Translations under genes and position numbers: made by a program
Notes under the pieces: generated by a model
What the model saw: only the letters and a program-made list of their open reading frames with translations
The model's database searches: none
What the model was told of the DNA's origin: nothing
Part shown: positions 1-8,750 of the stretch, one piece after another
Numbering within the stretch: position 1 is the stretch's first letter
How the letters are laid out: each line of letters starts with the position of its first letter
DNA from: Butyrivibrio hungatei NK4A153
Lineage (GTDB): Bacteria > Bacillota > Clostridia > Lachnospirales > Lachnospiraceae
DNA: 64,000 nt
Assembly (NCBI RefSeq): GCF_000424465.1
Contig: NZ_AUJY01000002.1
Coordinates: 124,001-188,000, forward strand
Direction: 5' to 3'

Positions 1-480
1 AGAGTCTTTTTCCGAATAGATCTTAAAGGTATCTTTGTCGATGTTTACGGAAAAAATCTCAGAGTCGGGAATGTCGATCGTGATAGTCTTGGCGTCGTCA
101 TCCTTGCTGATTGCTATCTTCTCGAAGTCGACTCCTGCTGTGACAGCACCGTCATAACTGTATAAAAACTCGGACGAAGAAGTGATGAACTTCATTATTG
201 TTTTTTCTTTGGTATATTTTTCAACCTGAGTGAAGTAATATTCCTGCGTTATGAGAGTTCCCATGTTCGCAATTCCTTCGCGGATCGTCTCGGTATTCAC
301 CGTTACGATGACCTTGGCGGGGCTCTTTTTTACAGTGCTTTCCGTTGCGGCTATATCAGCGAGACTTGGCTCGGAGTTAGCGTTTTTCTTGTAATCGGTC
401 AAAAGAACCAGCATAGCGATCACGGCAACCAGGATAACAGCTATGTATAGGTAGTTTTTATTTTTTTTGAAAAAATCCAT
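1..480 (-). CDS. DUF4230 domain protein, C-terminus outside window
   Basis: The minus strand reads open from an ATG at 478-480 to the window edge, giving about 160 residues without a stop, so the 3' end is missing. The N-terminus has a short basic stretch (MDFFKKNK) followed by one hydrophobic segment at about residues 9-24, which fits a signal anchor with the rest outside the membrane. The following region (VIVTVNTETIREGI, then an ITQEYYFTQVEKY segment) resembles DUF4230 family proteins, whose function is unknown. An AGGTTT stretch upstream of the ATG is only a weak ribosome site. Family assignment is from recognition, not a search. Confidence 0.6.
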   Translation of the reverse strand, partial: MDFFKKNKNYLYIAVILVAVIAMLVLLTDYKKNANSEPSLADIAATESTVKKSPAKVIVTVNTETIREGIANMGTLITQEYYFTQVEKYTKEKTIMKFITSSSEFLYSYDGAVTAGVDFEKIAISKDDDAKTITIDIPDSEIFSVNIDKDTFKIYSEKDS

Positions 481-510
481 ACGTAAACCTCCGTTATATT
501 GCATCTTCAG

Positions 511-570
511 CCGATGCGCAGAAAAGTCATGCAAGAAAAAGCATGCGGGCATCTGTTCGCAAAGAGCGGC
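511..570. repeat. Partial copy of a dispersed intergenic repeat
   Basis: The stretch starting CCGATGCGCAGAAAAGTCAT and ending in CGCAAAGAG resembles 6451-6507, where the same CCGATGCGCAGAAGT start, a GC-rich middle and CGCAAAGAG recur. It lies in the non-coding gap upstream of the DUF4230 gene. Three occurrences of its first dozen bases exist in the window (511, 6451, 8922), so it is a short interspersed sequence of this genome. Function unknown. Confidence 0.55.
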
Positions 571-783
571 CAAAAAGAAAATATGCAATTCAATTTTATC
601 ATTTAGTGACCAAAAGATACAGTGACAGCAAAATTGTCAGTATTGGGTATAAGGTAATGTGCTTGTGGCTCATCAAAGTTTGAGTTAAAATGATGCGGTT
701 GGAAATTTGAGGTTACCCGGTAAGTGATTGGTAGCTTTGCAAAAATATATGAATATGATAGGAAAAAAGGGAAGTTAAGTAAA

Positions 784-1725
784 ATGAGTGCTTTTATAGT
801 AATGCAGCAAATGGGGATGATAGTCATTCTTGTTTCTGTCGGAATTTATCTTTATAAGAAAGGTGTCGTAGACAATACGGTTTCAAAGCAGCTGTCGGTG
901 ATTGTCATGGATATATGCAATCCCGCGCTAATACTGGCGTCGATTCTTACGGGAAATGTCGATATAAGTCATCAGGTTCTTTTGGAAGCGGTTATCCTCG
1001 GCGTTTTATTTTATGCATTTCTTATGATATTCGGAGCTCTTTTTCCCGCGATACTCGGAGTTGTTAGGGAAAAAAGAAGATTTTACAATCTCATGGTTGT
1101 TTATACAAATGTAGGGTTCATCGGAATTCCCGTTGCTAAGGCAATACTTCCGGACAAAGCCATCATCTACGTTATCGTATGCAATATCATGTACAGCCTT
1201 CTCTTTTACACCCATGGAATCTCTGTCCTCAGCAATGGAAAAGAGAAGATGAGCTTGAAAAAAGCTATGAGCCCGGGAACTATAATGGCGCTCCTTAGCC
1301 TTGTTGTGTGCTGGTTTAAGATTACACCGCCGCCGATCGTGACAAACAGCGTAAGTTATATCGGCAATGCGACGGTCTTTTTGTCTATGACGCTTCTTGG
1401 TGTTTCCATAGCAAGATCCGGAGTCAAAAGCGGGTTCAAGGATCTCAGAATCTGGGGATATATTGCTATCAGGATGGTACTTCTCCCTGTGGCTATGTTC
1501 TACATATTGAGAGCAATCGGATGTGACGATGTGGCAGTACTTGGATTTTGTCTGATGGCAACAATGCCTGTCGGAAATCTTCCTCTTATTCAGTCTGAAA
1601 AGATCGGGGAGGATACGCGGATACTCTCAGGAGCCATCACGGTTACAACAATTGTTTCGATGGTGACGATAACAGTTCTTATGATTCTTTTCACAGGCGC
1701 ATTGGATATCAGTGCATCATATTGA
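784..1725 (+). CDS. AEC family transporter (auxin efflux carrier type)
   Basis: A 313-residue integral membrane protein with about ten hydrophobic segments, of the AEC/BASS-like permease family, which exports or takes up organic acids such as malate. Typical features are the N-terminal VILVSVGIYLYKKGVV segment, DICNPALILASI in TM2 and TNVGFIGIPVAKAI in the middle, the usual place for the conserved N-x-G-x-x-G-x-P region. The frame extends up to a GTG at 724, but those 20 residues are charged and unlike the family; the ATG at 784 has a GGGAAG purine run upstream. No partner gene suggests the substrate. It is followed by a 190-base gap before the chemotaxis receptor. Confidence 0.85.
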   Translation: MSAFIVMQQMGMIVILVSVGIYLYKKGVVDNTVSKQLSVIVMDICNPALILASILTGNVDISHQVLLEAVILGVLFYAFLMIFGALFPAILGVVREKRRFYNLMVVYTNVGFIGIPVAKAILPDKAIIYVIVCNIMYSLLFYTHGISVLSNGKEKMSLKKAMSPGTIMALLSLVVCWFKITPPPIVTNSVSYIGNATVFLSMTLLGVSIARSGVKSGFKDLRIWGYIAIRMVLLPVAMFYILRAIGCDDVAVLGFCLMATMPVGNLPLIQSEKIGEDTRILSGAITVTTIVSMVTITVLMILFTGALDISASY

Positions 1726-1919
1726 AATTATCAGGGCGGTTAACATAAAAATGAATAATTTCAAAAATATGATAAGCTGCTAAGGCAGTAAAAATTTAGA
1801 AAAAGTTAATGACTTTACGATAAAACATGGAATATTTTTACGTTCAAAAATGTTATGATTATTGTATATTCAGTTACAACATGATACATGCTCTTTCTTT
1901 GTAATAAGGAGGCCCGTAG

Positions 1920-3971
1920 ATGAAAAAGATCAACGACTTGAAGATCTATATCAAAATGAGCCTTGTAATAGGTCTTGTGATCATGATTGGACTCGGAAGT
2001 ATATATGGCATAATAAATTCACGAACCAGATCTATTATGAGAAAACAGACTGAGATAAGGTTATCGGAGATTACCGAAAGCCGCTCGGTTGTTATCGAGA
2101 AATATTTCTCGGATCTGCAGAATTATGTCGTGAATTTTGCAAAACTTCCGGCTGTAGTTTCGTATATGCAAAATACAAGTGATAAAACTGCAGCGAACAA
2201 TGTTCAGGAAACTCTTTTGAGCTACACATCCACAAGATCGGATATTGAGAGTATGTATCTTGCTGATGATGCTACGCTTGTCTACGCACATACTGATCCT
2301 TCATTTATAGGTCAGGTCGCAAATGCAGAGATGGCGGGCTTTACGGCAAATATCGAAAGCGCAGGAGGAGCGATGTGCGCAGGAATCGTTCTTTCTCCGG
2401 CGAGTAACAGTAATGTTGCGATAGTATTTGCAAATGTACATGATGCATCAGGTAAGCCCATAGGATTCGTCGGAGGTGCTACCTACGTTGATGAGCTTCA
2501 GAACACGATCACGGGAATGAGCACGCAGGGACTTGACGGAGCTCAGATGTATCTTATCGGAAGCAGTGATATTACTGCGGCAACATATATTTTTGCTCCC
2601 GATCCGGCAATGCTTGGAGCACCTGTTGAAGATGAAGCACAGGTTCAGGCTCTTCAGCAGATGGCGGATGTTCCGACAAGCTTTTTTACATATCGTGATA
2701 AGACATTGGGACGCTCTATACTGTCATATCGCAATATTCCGAGCGTGGCTGCTACATTCATTGTTACTGATTCGGAAAAAGACTTTTTGAAGGATATCAA
2801 TTCCCTCAGTAATTTCATTCTTTTCCTTGTAATACTTGTATTCTGCGTTTCGCTTGTAGGAGTTGTTCTGATCTCAAAGGCTATATCAAAGGATATTGAG
2901 GGTGTAACGGAGGTAATCACAGATCTCGGAACACTTGATATTACCAAGACTCAGGCACTTGAAAAATACAAAGGAAGAAATGACGAAGTAGGACTTATCG
3001 CGGATGCCACCAAGAAACTTTCGAGCGCGGTTGAAAGGACGATCAAATCGCTTCGCCGGCATTCCGGAGATCTTCAGAACGGTTCGGGAAAGCTTCGTGA
3101 GAATTCTGAATCAACGCTTGAATCCATCGGACAGGTGGATATCGCGGTTCACGATATTGCCCAGAGTGCGACAGAGCAGTCTGATGAAACAAAGAATGCA
3201 ACCGATTCTGTAAAAGAAATCGGAGTTATGGTTGAAGAGACCAAAGAAAAGACAATGCAGCTTAAAGAAGCTTCGCAGTCCATGCAGGATTCTTCCAAGA
3301 AAGCGGGAGAGATTCTCAAAGAGCTTGGTGAAGTCAATGAAAAGACAAAGACTGCGGTTGATGCGATGTATGAGCAGACTGCACAGACAAGTCATTCAGC
3401 AGACCAGATCTCGAAAGCTTCCGAACTTATTGCATCTATCGCTACCCAGACCAATCTTTTGTCCCTTAATGCTTCTATAGAGGCTGCAAGAGCAGGAGAT
3501 GCCGGAAGAGGATTTGCGGTTGTTGCAGGCGAGATTGGATCCCTTGCTTCACAGACTGCCGATACGACCAAGGAGATTAATGACATTATCCAGCAGCTGA
3601 TCGATAATTCAAAGAGATCGATAGAAGCTATGGATGAAGTTAAGAAGATAATAGATATGCAGAACGAGTATGTTCAGCAGACGAAAGAAATCTTTGGTTC
3701 CGTTGAGGGCGAGATTGCCAATAACCTTGACAGTATCGATGAGATTTCTTCGACGGTACAGAGGCTTGATGATGTCCGCAGCAGCGTTGTAAATGTAGTA
3801 GAATCTCTTTCAACCATTGCTGAGACAAATGCGGCAACGACGCAGGAAACAAGCGCATCGACATCTGTTGTAAGCAATATGATGGAAGAAGTATCGACTA
3901 TCGCTACGCAGATTTCGGATATTGCTGCCGGAGTTAAGAAGGATATAGATGTATTCAAGATTTCCGAATGA
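1920..3971 (+). CDS. Methyl-accepting chemotaxis protein
   Basis: A 683-residue chemoreceptor. TM1 is at about residues 13-34, then an external sensor domain of about 255 residues (dCache-like, inferred from length and the [19 protein letters not shown] helix), TM2 at about 294-318, a HAMP-like linker and a long coiled-coil signalling domain. The hairpin tip that binds CheA/CheW is clear: [20 protein letters not shown] at about residues 520-539. A strong AAGGAGG lies 6 bases before the ATG. No che genes are adjacent, so it is an orphan receptor and its ligand cannot be read from context. A stem-loop follows the stop. Confidence 0.95.
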   Translation: MKKINDLKIYIKMSLVIGLVIMIGLGSIYGIINSRTRSIMRKQTEIRLSEITESRSVVIEKYFSDLQNYVVNFAKLPAVVSYMQNTSDKTAANNVQETLLSYTSTRSDIESMYLADDATLVYAHTDPSFIGQVANAEMAGFTANIESAGGAMCAGIVLSPASNSNVAIVFANVHDASGKPIGFVGGATYVDELQNTITGMSTQGLDGAQMYLIGSSDITAATYIFAPDPAMLGAPVEDEAQVQALQQMADVPTSFFTYRDKTLGRSILSYRNIPSVAATFIVTDSEKDFLKDINSLSNFILFLVILVFCVSLVGVVLISKAISKDIEGVTEVITDLGTLDITKTQALEKYKGRNDEVGLIADATKKLSSAVERTIKSLRRHSGDLQNGSGKLRENSESTLESIGQVDIAVHDIAQSATEQSDETKNATDSVKEIGVMVEETKEKTMQLKEASQSMQDSSKKAGEILKELGEVNEKTKTAVDAMYEQTAQTSHSADQISKASELIASIATQTNLLSLNASIEAARAGDAGRGFAVVAGEIGSLASQTADTTKEINDIIQQLIDNSKRSIEAMDEVKKIIDMQNEYVQQTKEIFGSVEGEIANNLDSIDEISSTVQRLDDVRSSVVNVVESLSTIAETNAATTQETSASTSVVSNMMEEVSTIATQISDIAAGVKKDIDVFKISE

Positions 3972-3999
3972 CATTATGAAAAAGATAATATAGAATAGT

Positions 4000-4035
4000 A
4001 ATGAGCGGTGACCAAAGAGGTTGTTACCGCTCATT
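4000..4035 (+). terminator. Stem-loop after the chemotaxis receptor gene
   Basis: AATGAGCGGT at 4000-4009 pairs perfectly with ACCGCTCATT at 4026-4035, 28 bases after the receptor stop codon. The following sequence ATTATATGG is AT-rich but not a clean T run, so it is a weak or bidirectional terminator candidate. Confidence 0.6.
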
Positions 4036-4040
4036 ATTAT

Positions 4041-4061
4041 ATGGTAGGAGATTCCTACCAT
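4041..4061. repeat. 21-bp palindrome ATGGTAGGA/TCCTACCAT
   Basis: ATGGTAGGA and TCCTACCAT flank three bases (GAT), forming a perfect 9-bp inverted repeat directly after the terminator stem. It echoes the TAGGAATTCCTA centre of the large palindromes at 6394 and 8865. It could be a hairpin or an operator; nothing in the sequence decides which. Confidence 0.6.
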
Positions 4062-4111
4062 ACTTTGAAATTACGGTCACTTATCTACGTGCTAACCAAA
4101 ATTAAAAGCCA

Positions 4112-4374
4112 TGTGTCCAATCCATAGGGTAGTAGTTTGGCAGGGACACAGATAAGATTTGTGAAAAGAAATGGTTTATCTGTGATTTTATGGCATGATA
4201 TGTGTTGAAACACAGATAATGTTTCATGGGTGGCAAAATTTATCTGTGAGATAATGGCGATTTACAAGCAAAAAGGCGAAATTTCACAGATAACTGAAGC
4301 ATAAATTACTTTTTTATCTGTGGTCGTAAGTTTGATGTGTGACTAAAATGCGAATTTCCCATGTATTTAGTCAC
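4112..4374. promoter_or_regulatory. Series of five spaced inverted repeats before the flavodoxin-like gene
   Basis: The gap upstream of the gene at 4404 holds three copies of CACAGATAA (4147, 4211, 4285), each followed by TTATCTGTG (4176, 4240, 4314). In all three pairs the arms are perfect and separated by exactly 20 bases. A TGTGTCC/GGACACA pair (4112-4118, 4144-4150) overlaps the first, and a GTGACTAAA/TTTAGTCAC pair (4339-4347, 4366-4374; 18-base gap) closes the series just before the ribosome site. Neighbouring arms could also pair with each other, so alternative RNA folds exist. It may be a multi-site operator or a structured leader; the base pairing is seen directly, the role is inferred. 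Confidence 0.75.
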
Positions 4375-4403
4375 TTATTTCATAGGAAGAGGAGGATCAC
4401 ATA

Positions 4404-4985
4404 ATGAAAGTATTACTTATAAACGGTAGCAGAAGAAGCAAAGGATGCACATTTACGGCATTATCGGAGATTGAAAAAGAGCTCAATAAAAGAGACATTG
4501 AGACAGAAATCTATAATGCAGGATATAAAGTTTTTAAGGGAGAAGTAGATCTTGCTGTTCAGGAAGCAACAGAGATAATCAAGGGCGTTGACGGAATCGT
4601 CATCGGTTCACCTGTTTATTATGCAAGTCCTACAGGCGAGATTCTTATGTTCCTCGACAGATTGTTCTGGTCAGCGGAAGATTATCTCAGATTTAAGCCC
4701 GCAGCAACAATCGCATCTGCAAGAAGAGCGGGAACTACCGCAACACTCGATGTTCTCAACAAATATCCTCTTTATGCGCAGATGCCTCTTGTTGCATCAA
4801 GATACTGGAACATGGTTCACGGCGGAAAGCCCGAAGATGTTCTTCGCGATTCAGAAGGTCTTCAGATCATGCGTACCCTCGGAAAAAATATGGCGTGGGT
4901 ACTTAAGAGTATCGAAGCAGGCAAAAATGCAGGCGTTGAGCAGCCTATTGCCGAAGATAAGGTGTTTACGAACTTTATCAGATAA
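4404..4985 (+). CDS. Flavodoxin-like NAD(P)H-dependent FMN reductase family protein
   Basis: A 193-residue cytosolic flavoprotein of the NADPH-dependent FMN reductase/flavodoxin-like family. The N-terminal KVLLINGSRRSKGCT is the phosphate-binding loop for FMN, and GIVIGSPVYYASPTGEI at about residues 68-84 is the second FMN-contacting segment. The central SARRAGTT segment and the length fit the iron-sulfur flavoprotein relatives, but no cysteine cluster is present, so it should carry FMN only. AGGAAGAGGAGG gives a strong ribosome site. The unusual inverted-repeat region upstream suggests dedicated regulation. Substrate unknown. Confidence 0.85.
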   Translation: MKVLLINGSRRSKGCTFTALSEIEKELNKRDIETEIYNAGYKVFKGEVDLAVQEATEIIKGVDGIVIGSPVYYASPTGEILMFLDRLFWSAEDYLRFKPAATIASARRAGTTATLDVLNKYPLYAQMPLVASRYWNMVHGGKPEDVLRDSEGLQIMRTLGKNMAWVLKSIEAGKNAGVEQPIAEDKVFTNFIR

Positions 4986-5126
4986 GAGGTTGCGGTGCTT
5001 AGAGCAAGCAGCGTGCATGCTGTAGTTTGATGGTGGTCTTTTGCTCGGATAGGTCATAACATAAAAATTCAGCGCGTGCAAAAATAAGTGAGAAGATGAC
5101 AACAAGTTTAGACTGAGGAAAAGATA

Positions 5127-5603
5127 ATGAAGAACAATGAAAAAACAAATGTAATGAGAGTTTTGGATGGCAAGAAGATTGCCTACGAGAGCCATTCTTA
5201 TGAGCCCGACCAGTCGCTTACAGGCGCTGAGATTGCGGGAATACTTGGTGAAGATCCTTCAAGAGTTTTTAAGACTCTTGTAACAAGAGGAAAGACCGAG
5301 CAGTATTATGTCTTCGTAGTTCCCGTCGAAGCAGAACTTGACCTCAAGAAAGCCGCAAAGGCAGCAGGCGAAAAGTCAGTCGAGATGATCAAGCAGAAAG
5401 AGCTCCTTCCGCTCACAGGATACATCCACGGCGGATGTTCGCCCATCGGCATGAAGAAAGCCTTCCCGACTTTTATACACCAAACCGCGCAGGACGGTGA
5501 AAAGATATTTGTAAGCGCAGGGAAGGTTGGATGCCAGATTGAACTTGCACCTGACGATCTTATGTCTGTGGTCCGTTGTACACTTGCGGATATTACGGCT
5601 TAG
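5127..5603 (+). CDS. ybaK: Cys-tRNA(Pro)/Cys-tRNA(Cys) deacylase YbaK type
   Basis: A 158-residue protein of the YbaK/EbsC family, which hydrolyses cysteine wrongly attached to tRNA(Pro). The start (TNVMRVLDGKKIAYESHSY), the central VFKTLVTRG with its conserved lysine at about residue 49, and the late HGGCSPIGMKKAFPTFI segment are all diagnostic of the family. Length is normal. It stands alone on the plus strand between the flavodoxin-like gene and an acetyltransferase; a small gap on each side suggests loose co-transcription at most. Confidence 0.92.
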   Translation: MKNNEKTNVMRVLDGKKIAYESHSYEPDQSLTGAEIAGILGEDPSRVFKTLVTRGKTEQYYVFVVPVEAELDLKKAAKAAGEKSVEMIKQKELLPLTGYIHGGCSPIGMKKAFPTFIHQTAQDGEKIFVSAGKVGCQIELAPDDLMSVVRCTLADITA

Positions 5604-5666
5604 CCTGAAGTAAAAGAAGGGTGATGTGTTGAAAAAAGTTTTATAAGTCACGGAGGAGATTTAGAA

Positions 5667-6221
5667 ATGAAGTTTGGACCGATAATTAGGAAAGACAAAT
5701 TGGGGCGTGAGGTTGTTCTTAGAAATGCGGAGGCATCCGATGGCGAGGCGCTGATTGAATATATGAAGGTGACAACGGCGGAGACACCGTTTCTTATAAG
5801 AGAGCCTGAGGAAGTAACACTTACACCGGAGCAGGAAGAGAGCTTCTTGCAGTCCAAGATAGAAGATGATAAAGAGCTTATGCTCGTTGCAACAATTGAC
5901 GGCAAGCATATCGGAAACTGTTCACTTATGAGGATGGGAAATTATAAGAGATACAGCCACAGATGTGATATTGCGATTGCGCTTTATAAGGAGTATTGCG
6001 GAGCGGGCATAGGAAAGATCATGCTTGAGACAATTCTTGATGTGGCAAAAAAGTGTGGTTATGAGCAGGCGGAACTTGAAGTTATCGCAACCAATGAGGG
6101 CGCAATAGCTCTTTATGAGAAACTTGGATTCAAGGAATACGGCCGTTTCCCTGACAATATGAAATATTCCGATGGGACTTATGCCGATGCACTTTGGATG
6201 ATGAAAAAATTAAATGATTAA
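5667..6221 (+). CDS. GNAT family N-acetyltransferase
   Basis: A 184-residue acetyl-CoA-dependent N-acetyltransferase. The acetyl-CoA pyrophosphate loop is visible as CGAGIGKIML at about residues 111-120, preceded by the IAIALYKEY strand, and followed by the typical ALYEKLGFKEYGR segment near 150-162. The protein resembles the RimI/Spermidine-type GNATs but the acceptor cannot be read from sequence. The ATG is preceded by CACGGAGGAG with suitable spacing. Downstream lies a non-coding region with a dispersed repeat. Confidence 0.88.
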   Translation: MKFGPIIRKDKLGREVVLRNAEASDGEALIEYMKVTTAETPFLIREPEEVTLTPEQEESFLQSKIEDDKELMLVATIDGKHIGNCSLMRMGNYKRYSHRCDIAIALYKEYCGAGIGKIMLETILDVAKKCGYEQAELEVIATNEGAIALYEKLGFKEYGRFPDNMKYSDGTYADALWMMKKLND

Positions 6222-6279
6222 ACAATTGTGATGAAATGGAAAGAACGCAGTTTTTTGAAGCGGCTATTGCAGTTTTTTT

Positions 6280-6461
6280 GTGTGCGCTTAATCCGGATTA
6301 TCATGCATTTCAAGTGTGTTGCATCACGCTACAAGCCTGTTTGTAATAGTGGGTCTGATTGTATGAGTCTATTTTGCGTACGCAGTTAGGCTCTTTTTTT
6401 ATTTGATAGGAATTCCTATCAAATAAAAAAACGCTCCGATAAGGATGCGACCGATGCGCAG
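6280..6461. repeat. 182-bp dispersed repeat, copy A
   Basis: This stretch matches 8751-8932 with six substitutions and no indels, about 97 percent identity over 182 bases. Similarity continues more weakly upstream (GATGAAATG and CAGTTTTTTG occur in both left flanks) and stops after CCGATGCGCAG on the right. It includes the large palindrome at 6394-6431. It has no coding frame of note. Two near-identical copies 2.5 kb apart in non-coding gaps suggest a mobile or recombining intergenic element. Confidence 0.85.
6394..6431. repeat. 38-bp perfect palindrome inside repeat copy A
   Basis: The half TTTTTTTATTTGATAGGAA is followed by its exact reverse complement, centred on GAATTC at 6410-6415. With T runs at both ends it would act as an intrinsic terminator in either direction as well as a cruciform. 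The identical palindrome is at 8865-8902 in copy B. Confidence 0.9.
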
Positions 6462-6524
6462 AAGTATTATGCAAGCTAAAGCTTGCGCGCATCGGCGCGC
6501 AAAGAGTTGCAAAGCAACTCTTTG
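6451..6524. repeat. Two nested hairpins at the edge of repeat copy A
   Basis: CCGATGCGC (6451-6459) pairs with GCGCATCGG (6487-6495), and CAAAGAGTTGC (6500-6510) pairs with GCAACTCTTTG (6514-6524) across a three-base loop. The second is an 11-bp perfect stem without a clean T tail. Related sequence occurs at 511-570. Role unknown. Confidence 0.7.
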
Positions 6525-6683
6525 TTATTGGATTTAATATAAAAAAAGTATCTGGAATGCTAAAGTCGATAGCATAGTCTGCCGATATATACAGAAAGCA
6601 GTAAGTTTAATATTTTTGCTATGGATAGCATCTTTTTCAACGTTCAAAGGAATGGCTGAAGAAGATGCTTTTTATTTTGCCAG

Positions 6684-6801
6684 AAGGGGGTGATACTGAG
6701 ACGAAGTTATGCGTAACTGTTGACCGTGCACTTATCCACTCGGTCCTTTCAGGAGAGTGGAGCGACTGTGAATGACTGAAGAGTCGCAGAAAGGAACATA
6801 T
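6684..6801 (+). promoter_or_regulatory. Structured leader of the unknown gene at 6802
   Basis: Several short stems precede the start codon: AGTTA/TAACT (6705-6718), GACCG/CGGTC (6722-6745), CCACTC/GAGTGG (6736-6760) and GCGACT/AGTCGC (6762-6787), the last directly before the AAGGA ribosome site at 6791. The second and third stems share bases and exclude each other, as in switching leaders. Further upstream AGCATCTT/AAGATGCT (6627-6669) followed by TTTTTATTTT is terminator-like. It does not match any riboswitch class I know. The pairing is seen; a regulatory function is a guess. Confidence 0.35.
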
Positions 6802-7650
6802 ATGTCAAATATGATTACTACCGGAAGTTATTGTTTTAGACAGAGCACATTTGTACAGAGTTCTTATCGTAGCGCAGATCAAAGTCTCGGAGAAGCGGAT
6901 TTTTTGAGTGCTCTATCCGAGAGTGGCGAACAGAAATCAGATGATGCAACTTGTACTAAAAAGCAGAACGTTTCTGTTCAGAGAGAGTTTACCCGCATTA
7001 TTTCAGCAAGTGAATTGAAGACAAATTTTATTGATATGAGGCCTGTAATTCCGCAAGAATCCGTTGATGAATGTAAGCCGGCGGAAGTAAGTGATAACGC
7101 CGACAAACCAAGAGAACACGTAACTCCGCTACGTGGTATAGGCTCTATTCCTGTGGGAAACAATACAAGCCATATGGTGATGGCTTCCGAAGTGACAAGG
7201 GAAGGCTGCGGCAATCCGATTGTGAGAGTGCATATGGGCGGGCGTGACATCGACGTAAATATCTCGGAAGTCGATCCAAAGAATGCCACCATTATCGAGA
7301 TGTTCGCATATTGCCAGTACGCAGATGCACATGGCACAGGAACCGGTAGTACCTTTGGAAGTTTCAACGCACTTAAGGGAGTCACGGATCCTCTGGGTGG
7401 AAAAGAGTATTCCTCGATGGAGGAGGCCATAAATAAAAAGAGCAATTGGGAAAGCACTATCTCCTCTTCAAGTACAACTCTCACCAAAAAGATGACCGGC
7501 GAAGTACTCGATGCCTCCGTCCTTATAAAGATGCTCAAGGAGACAGCTCTTTTACTCGCGACCAAAGGAAAAAATAAAGGGCTGTCAGACCTTACCGATG
7601 AGCAGTGGAATAAACTCCTTGGCGACACTGACAGGGCAATAGAAGCTTAA
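6802..7650 (+). CDS. Unknown protein, 282 residues
   Basis: I do not recognise this protein. It has no signal peptide or membrane segment. The first 100 residues are polar and low in predicted order. The middle (about 125-185) looks folded: IVRVHMGGRDIDVNISEV, then IIEMFAYCQYADAHGTGTG, and the tail has a helical stretch ending at DEQWNKLLGDTDRAIEA. The ATG at 6802 is chosen over one at 6772 because AAGGA sits six bases before it. The gene stands alone between a structured leader and a strong terminator, so it is likely transcribed by itself. Confidence 0.7.
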   Translation: MSNMITTGSYCFRQSTFVQSSYRSADQSLGEADFLSALSESGEQKSDDATCTKKQNVSVQREFTRIISASELKTNFIDMRPVIPQESVDECKPAEVSDNADKPREHVTPLRGIGSIPVGNNTSHMVMASEVTREGCGNPIVRVHMGGRDIDVNISEVDPKNATIIEMFAYCQYADAHGTGTGSTFGSFNALKGVTDPLGGKEYSSMEEAINKKSNWESTISSSSTTLTKKMTGEVLDASVLIKMLKETALLLATKGKNKGLSDLTDEQWNKLLGDTDRAIEA

Positions 7651-7682
7651 GGGTAAGGACATAGAGAAAATGTGCATTGTAC

Positions 7683-7762
7683 ATTTTATGAGAGAACTTT
7701 ACAGAGAAAGAGTGTATTGAATATTTTATGAGAGAGGTTCACAGAGAGTACAGGTGCATAAG
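7683..7762. repeat. Two-copy 40-bp tandem repeat after the 6802 gene
   Basis: ATTTTATGAGAGA recurs at 7683 and 7723, each followed by a similar ACAGAGA segment, giving an imperfect 40-bp period. It lies between the stop codon of the 6802 gene and its terminator and so would be in the 3' untranslated RNA. No function can be read. Confidence 0.5.
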
Positions 7763-7812
7763 GCTGTATCTCATGTTATTTAGAAGGTTTTGTTATATTT
7801 AAGAGTAAAAGT

Positions 7813-7890
7813 AAGGACTTTTCGTTATGTTTTTGTTTCATCTGTTTGTGGCTATTTATGGAGCGAAAAACGAAAAGTCTTTATTTTTTT
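7813..7890 (+). terminator. Intrinsic terminator, long stem
   Basis: AAGGACTTTTCGTT (7813-7826) pairs with AACGAAAAGTCTTT (7869-7882) across a 42-base loop, and ATTTTTTTT follows. This is a convincing end for the transcript of the 6802 gene, about 160 bases after its stop. Confidence 0.75.
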
Positions 7891-8052
7891 GCCTTGAATA
7901 TCAACGGAGACACCACACTAGAGTTGAATACACCCAATATGTCGCTTTATTACCTGTCAAAATTGGCATTTGTTACGCTGCGTCAAGGAATTGAGGCAAG
8001 GAATTGAGGAATTAAGCTGAAATACATGACTCAAAATGAGGGAATAATGATT

Positions 8053-8343
8053 CTGCTGGCATGGAATCTGATGATCGATTTGTATACATAGAAATAAGTG
8101 AAAGTGGGAATGGCTCTACGGGTATAGAATCCGGAAAATGATTTGCTACACGTAGAAAAGAGCAGATGCGTGATAGGATTTACGGACATAGAATCTGAAA
8201 ATTGATATATACACGTAGAAGTAAGCGAATTTCGGACCGATTATACGGGCATAGAATCCCTGAAATCGACTCATACACGTAGAAATGAGCAAATGTGAGA
8301 ATGACTTTACGGGTATAAACAATGTAATTGAATCTGAGTAACG
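8053..8343. repeat. 63-64 bp repeat array 1 (four units plus terminal unit)
   Basis: Units start at about 8053 (degenerate), 8117, 8181, 8244 and 8308, a period of 64, 64, 63 and 64. Each has TACGGGYATAGAATCC, then TTGATATA-like sequence, then ACACGTAGAA. Copies here have diverged more than those of array 2 at 12208. The last unit breaks off into ATGTAATTGAATCTGAGTAAC, the same ending as array 2. Non-coding; no associated gene is obvious. Confidence 0.85.
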
Positions 8344-8750
8344 TAGGAGAGCTGCCTATTTCAAGAGAGTCTGCGGAAATATAAGCCACTATAATTGATG
8401 AAGGAAGATAGCTTGTTATACTGCGATCAAGGAGTTCTTCGTGTGGAGCAAATACAATTTATGACGGTACTTTTTTTGGAAAGAATATCCCTGGAGAGGG
8501 CGTTTTTGCAGGGGGTGAGGGATGGCAATATAGGAGTTCAGGATGTTGCGAATCAGTGATGAAGTAGCGATCATAAGAAGTGTCAAATAATTTGAAGAAT
8601 AGTTATACAAAATACAATTTTTGTAGTATTATTATGAAAAATAAGAAATAAAGAAAGAACGCTTTGCGTATAGGTGATGAAATGCGAATGAGATAATTTG
8701 GCTTTAGTGAACACAGTTTTTTGGAAAGTTGCTTTACGGCAGTTCTTTTT
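8344..8750. other. Non-coding gap with no recognised feature
   Basis: About 400 bases between array 1 and the second 182-bp repeat copy. The only sizeable open stretch is a 53-codon frame from 8398 without a ribosome site or recognisable product. The last 70 bases are weakly similar to the left flank of repeat copy A. I see no promoter, RNA gene or terminator I would defend. Confidence 0.5.

Noticed and set aside
724-783. GTG start for the AEC transporter
   Set aside because: Adds a charged segment foreign to the family; the ATG at 784 has a better purine run before it.
8180-8389. Minus-strand open frame in array 1
   Set aside because: Same cause: it reads the repeat units backwards and ends with them.
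8398-8556. 53-codon open frame between the repeats
   Set aside because: No ribosome site, no recognisable product and it lies within a repeat-rich non-coding gap.
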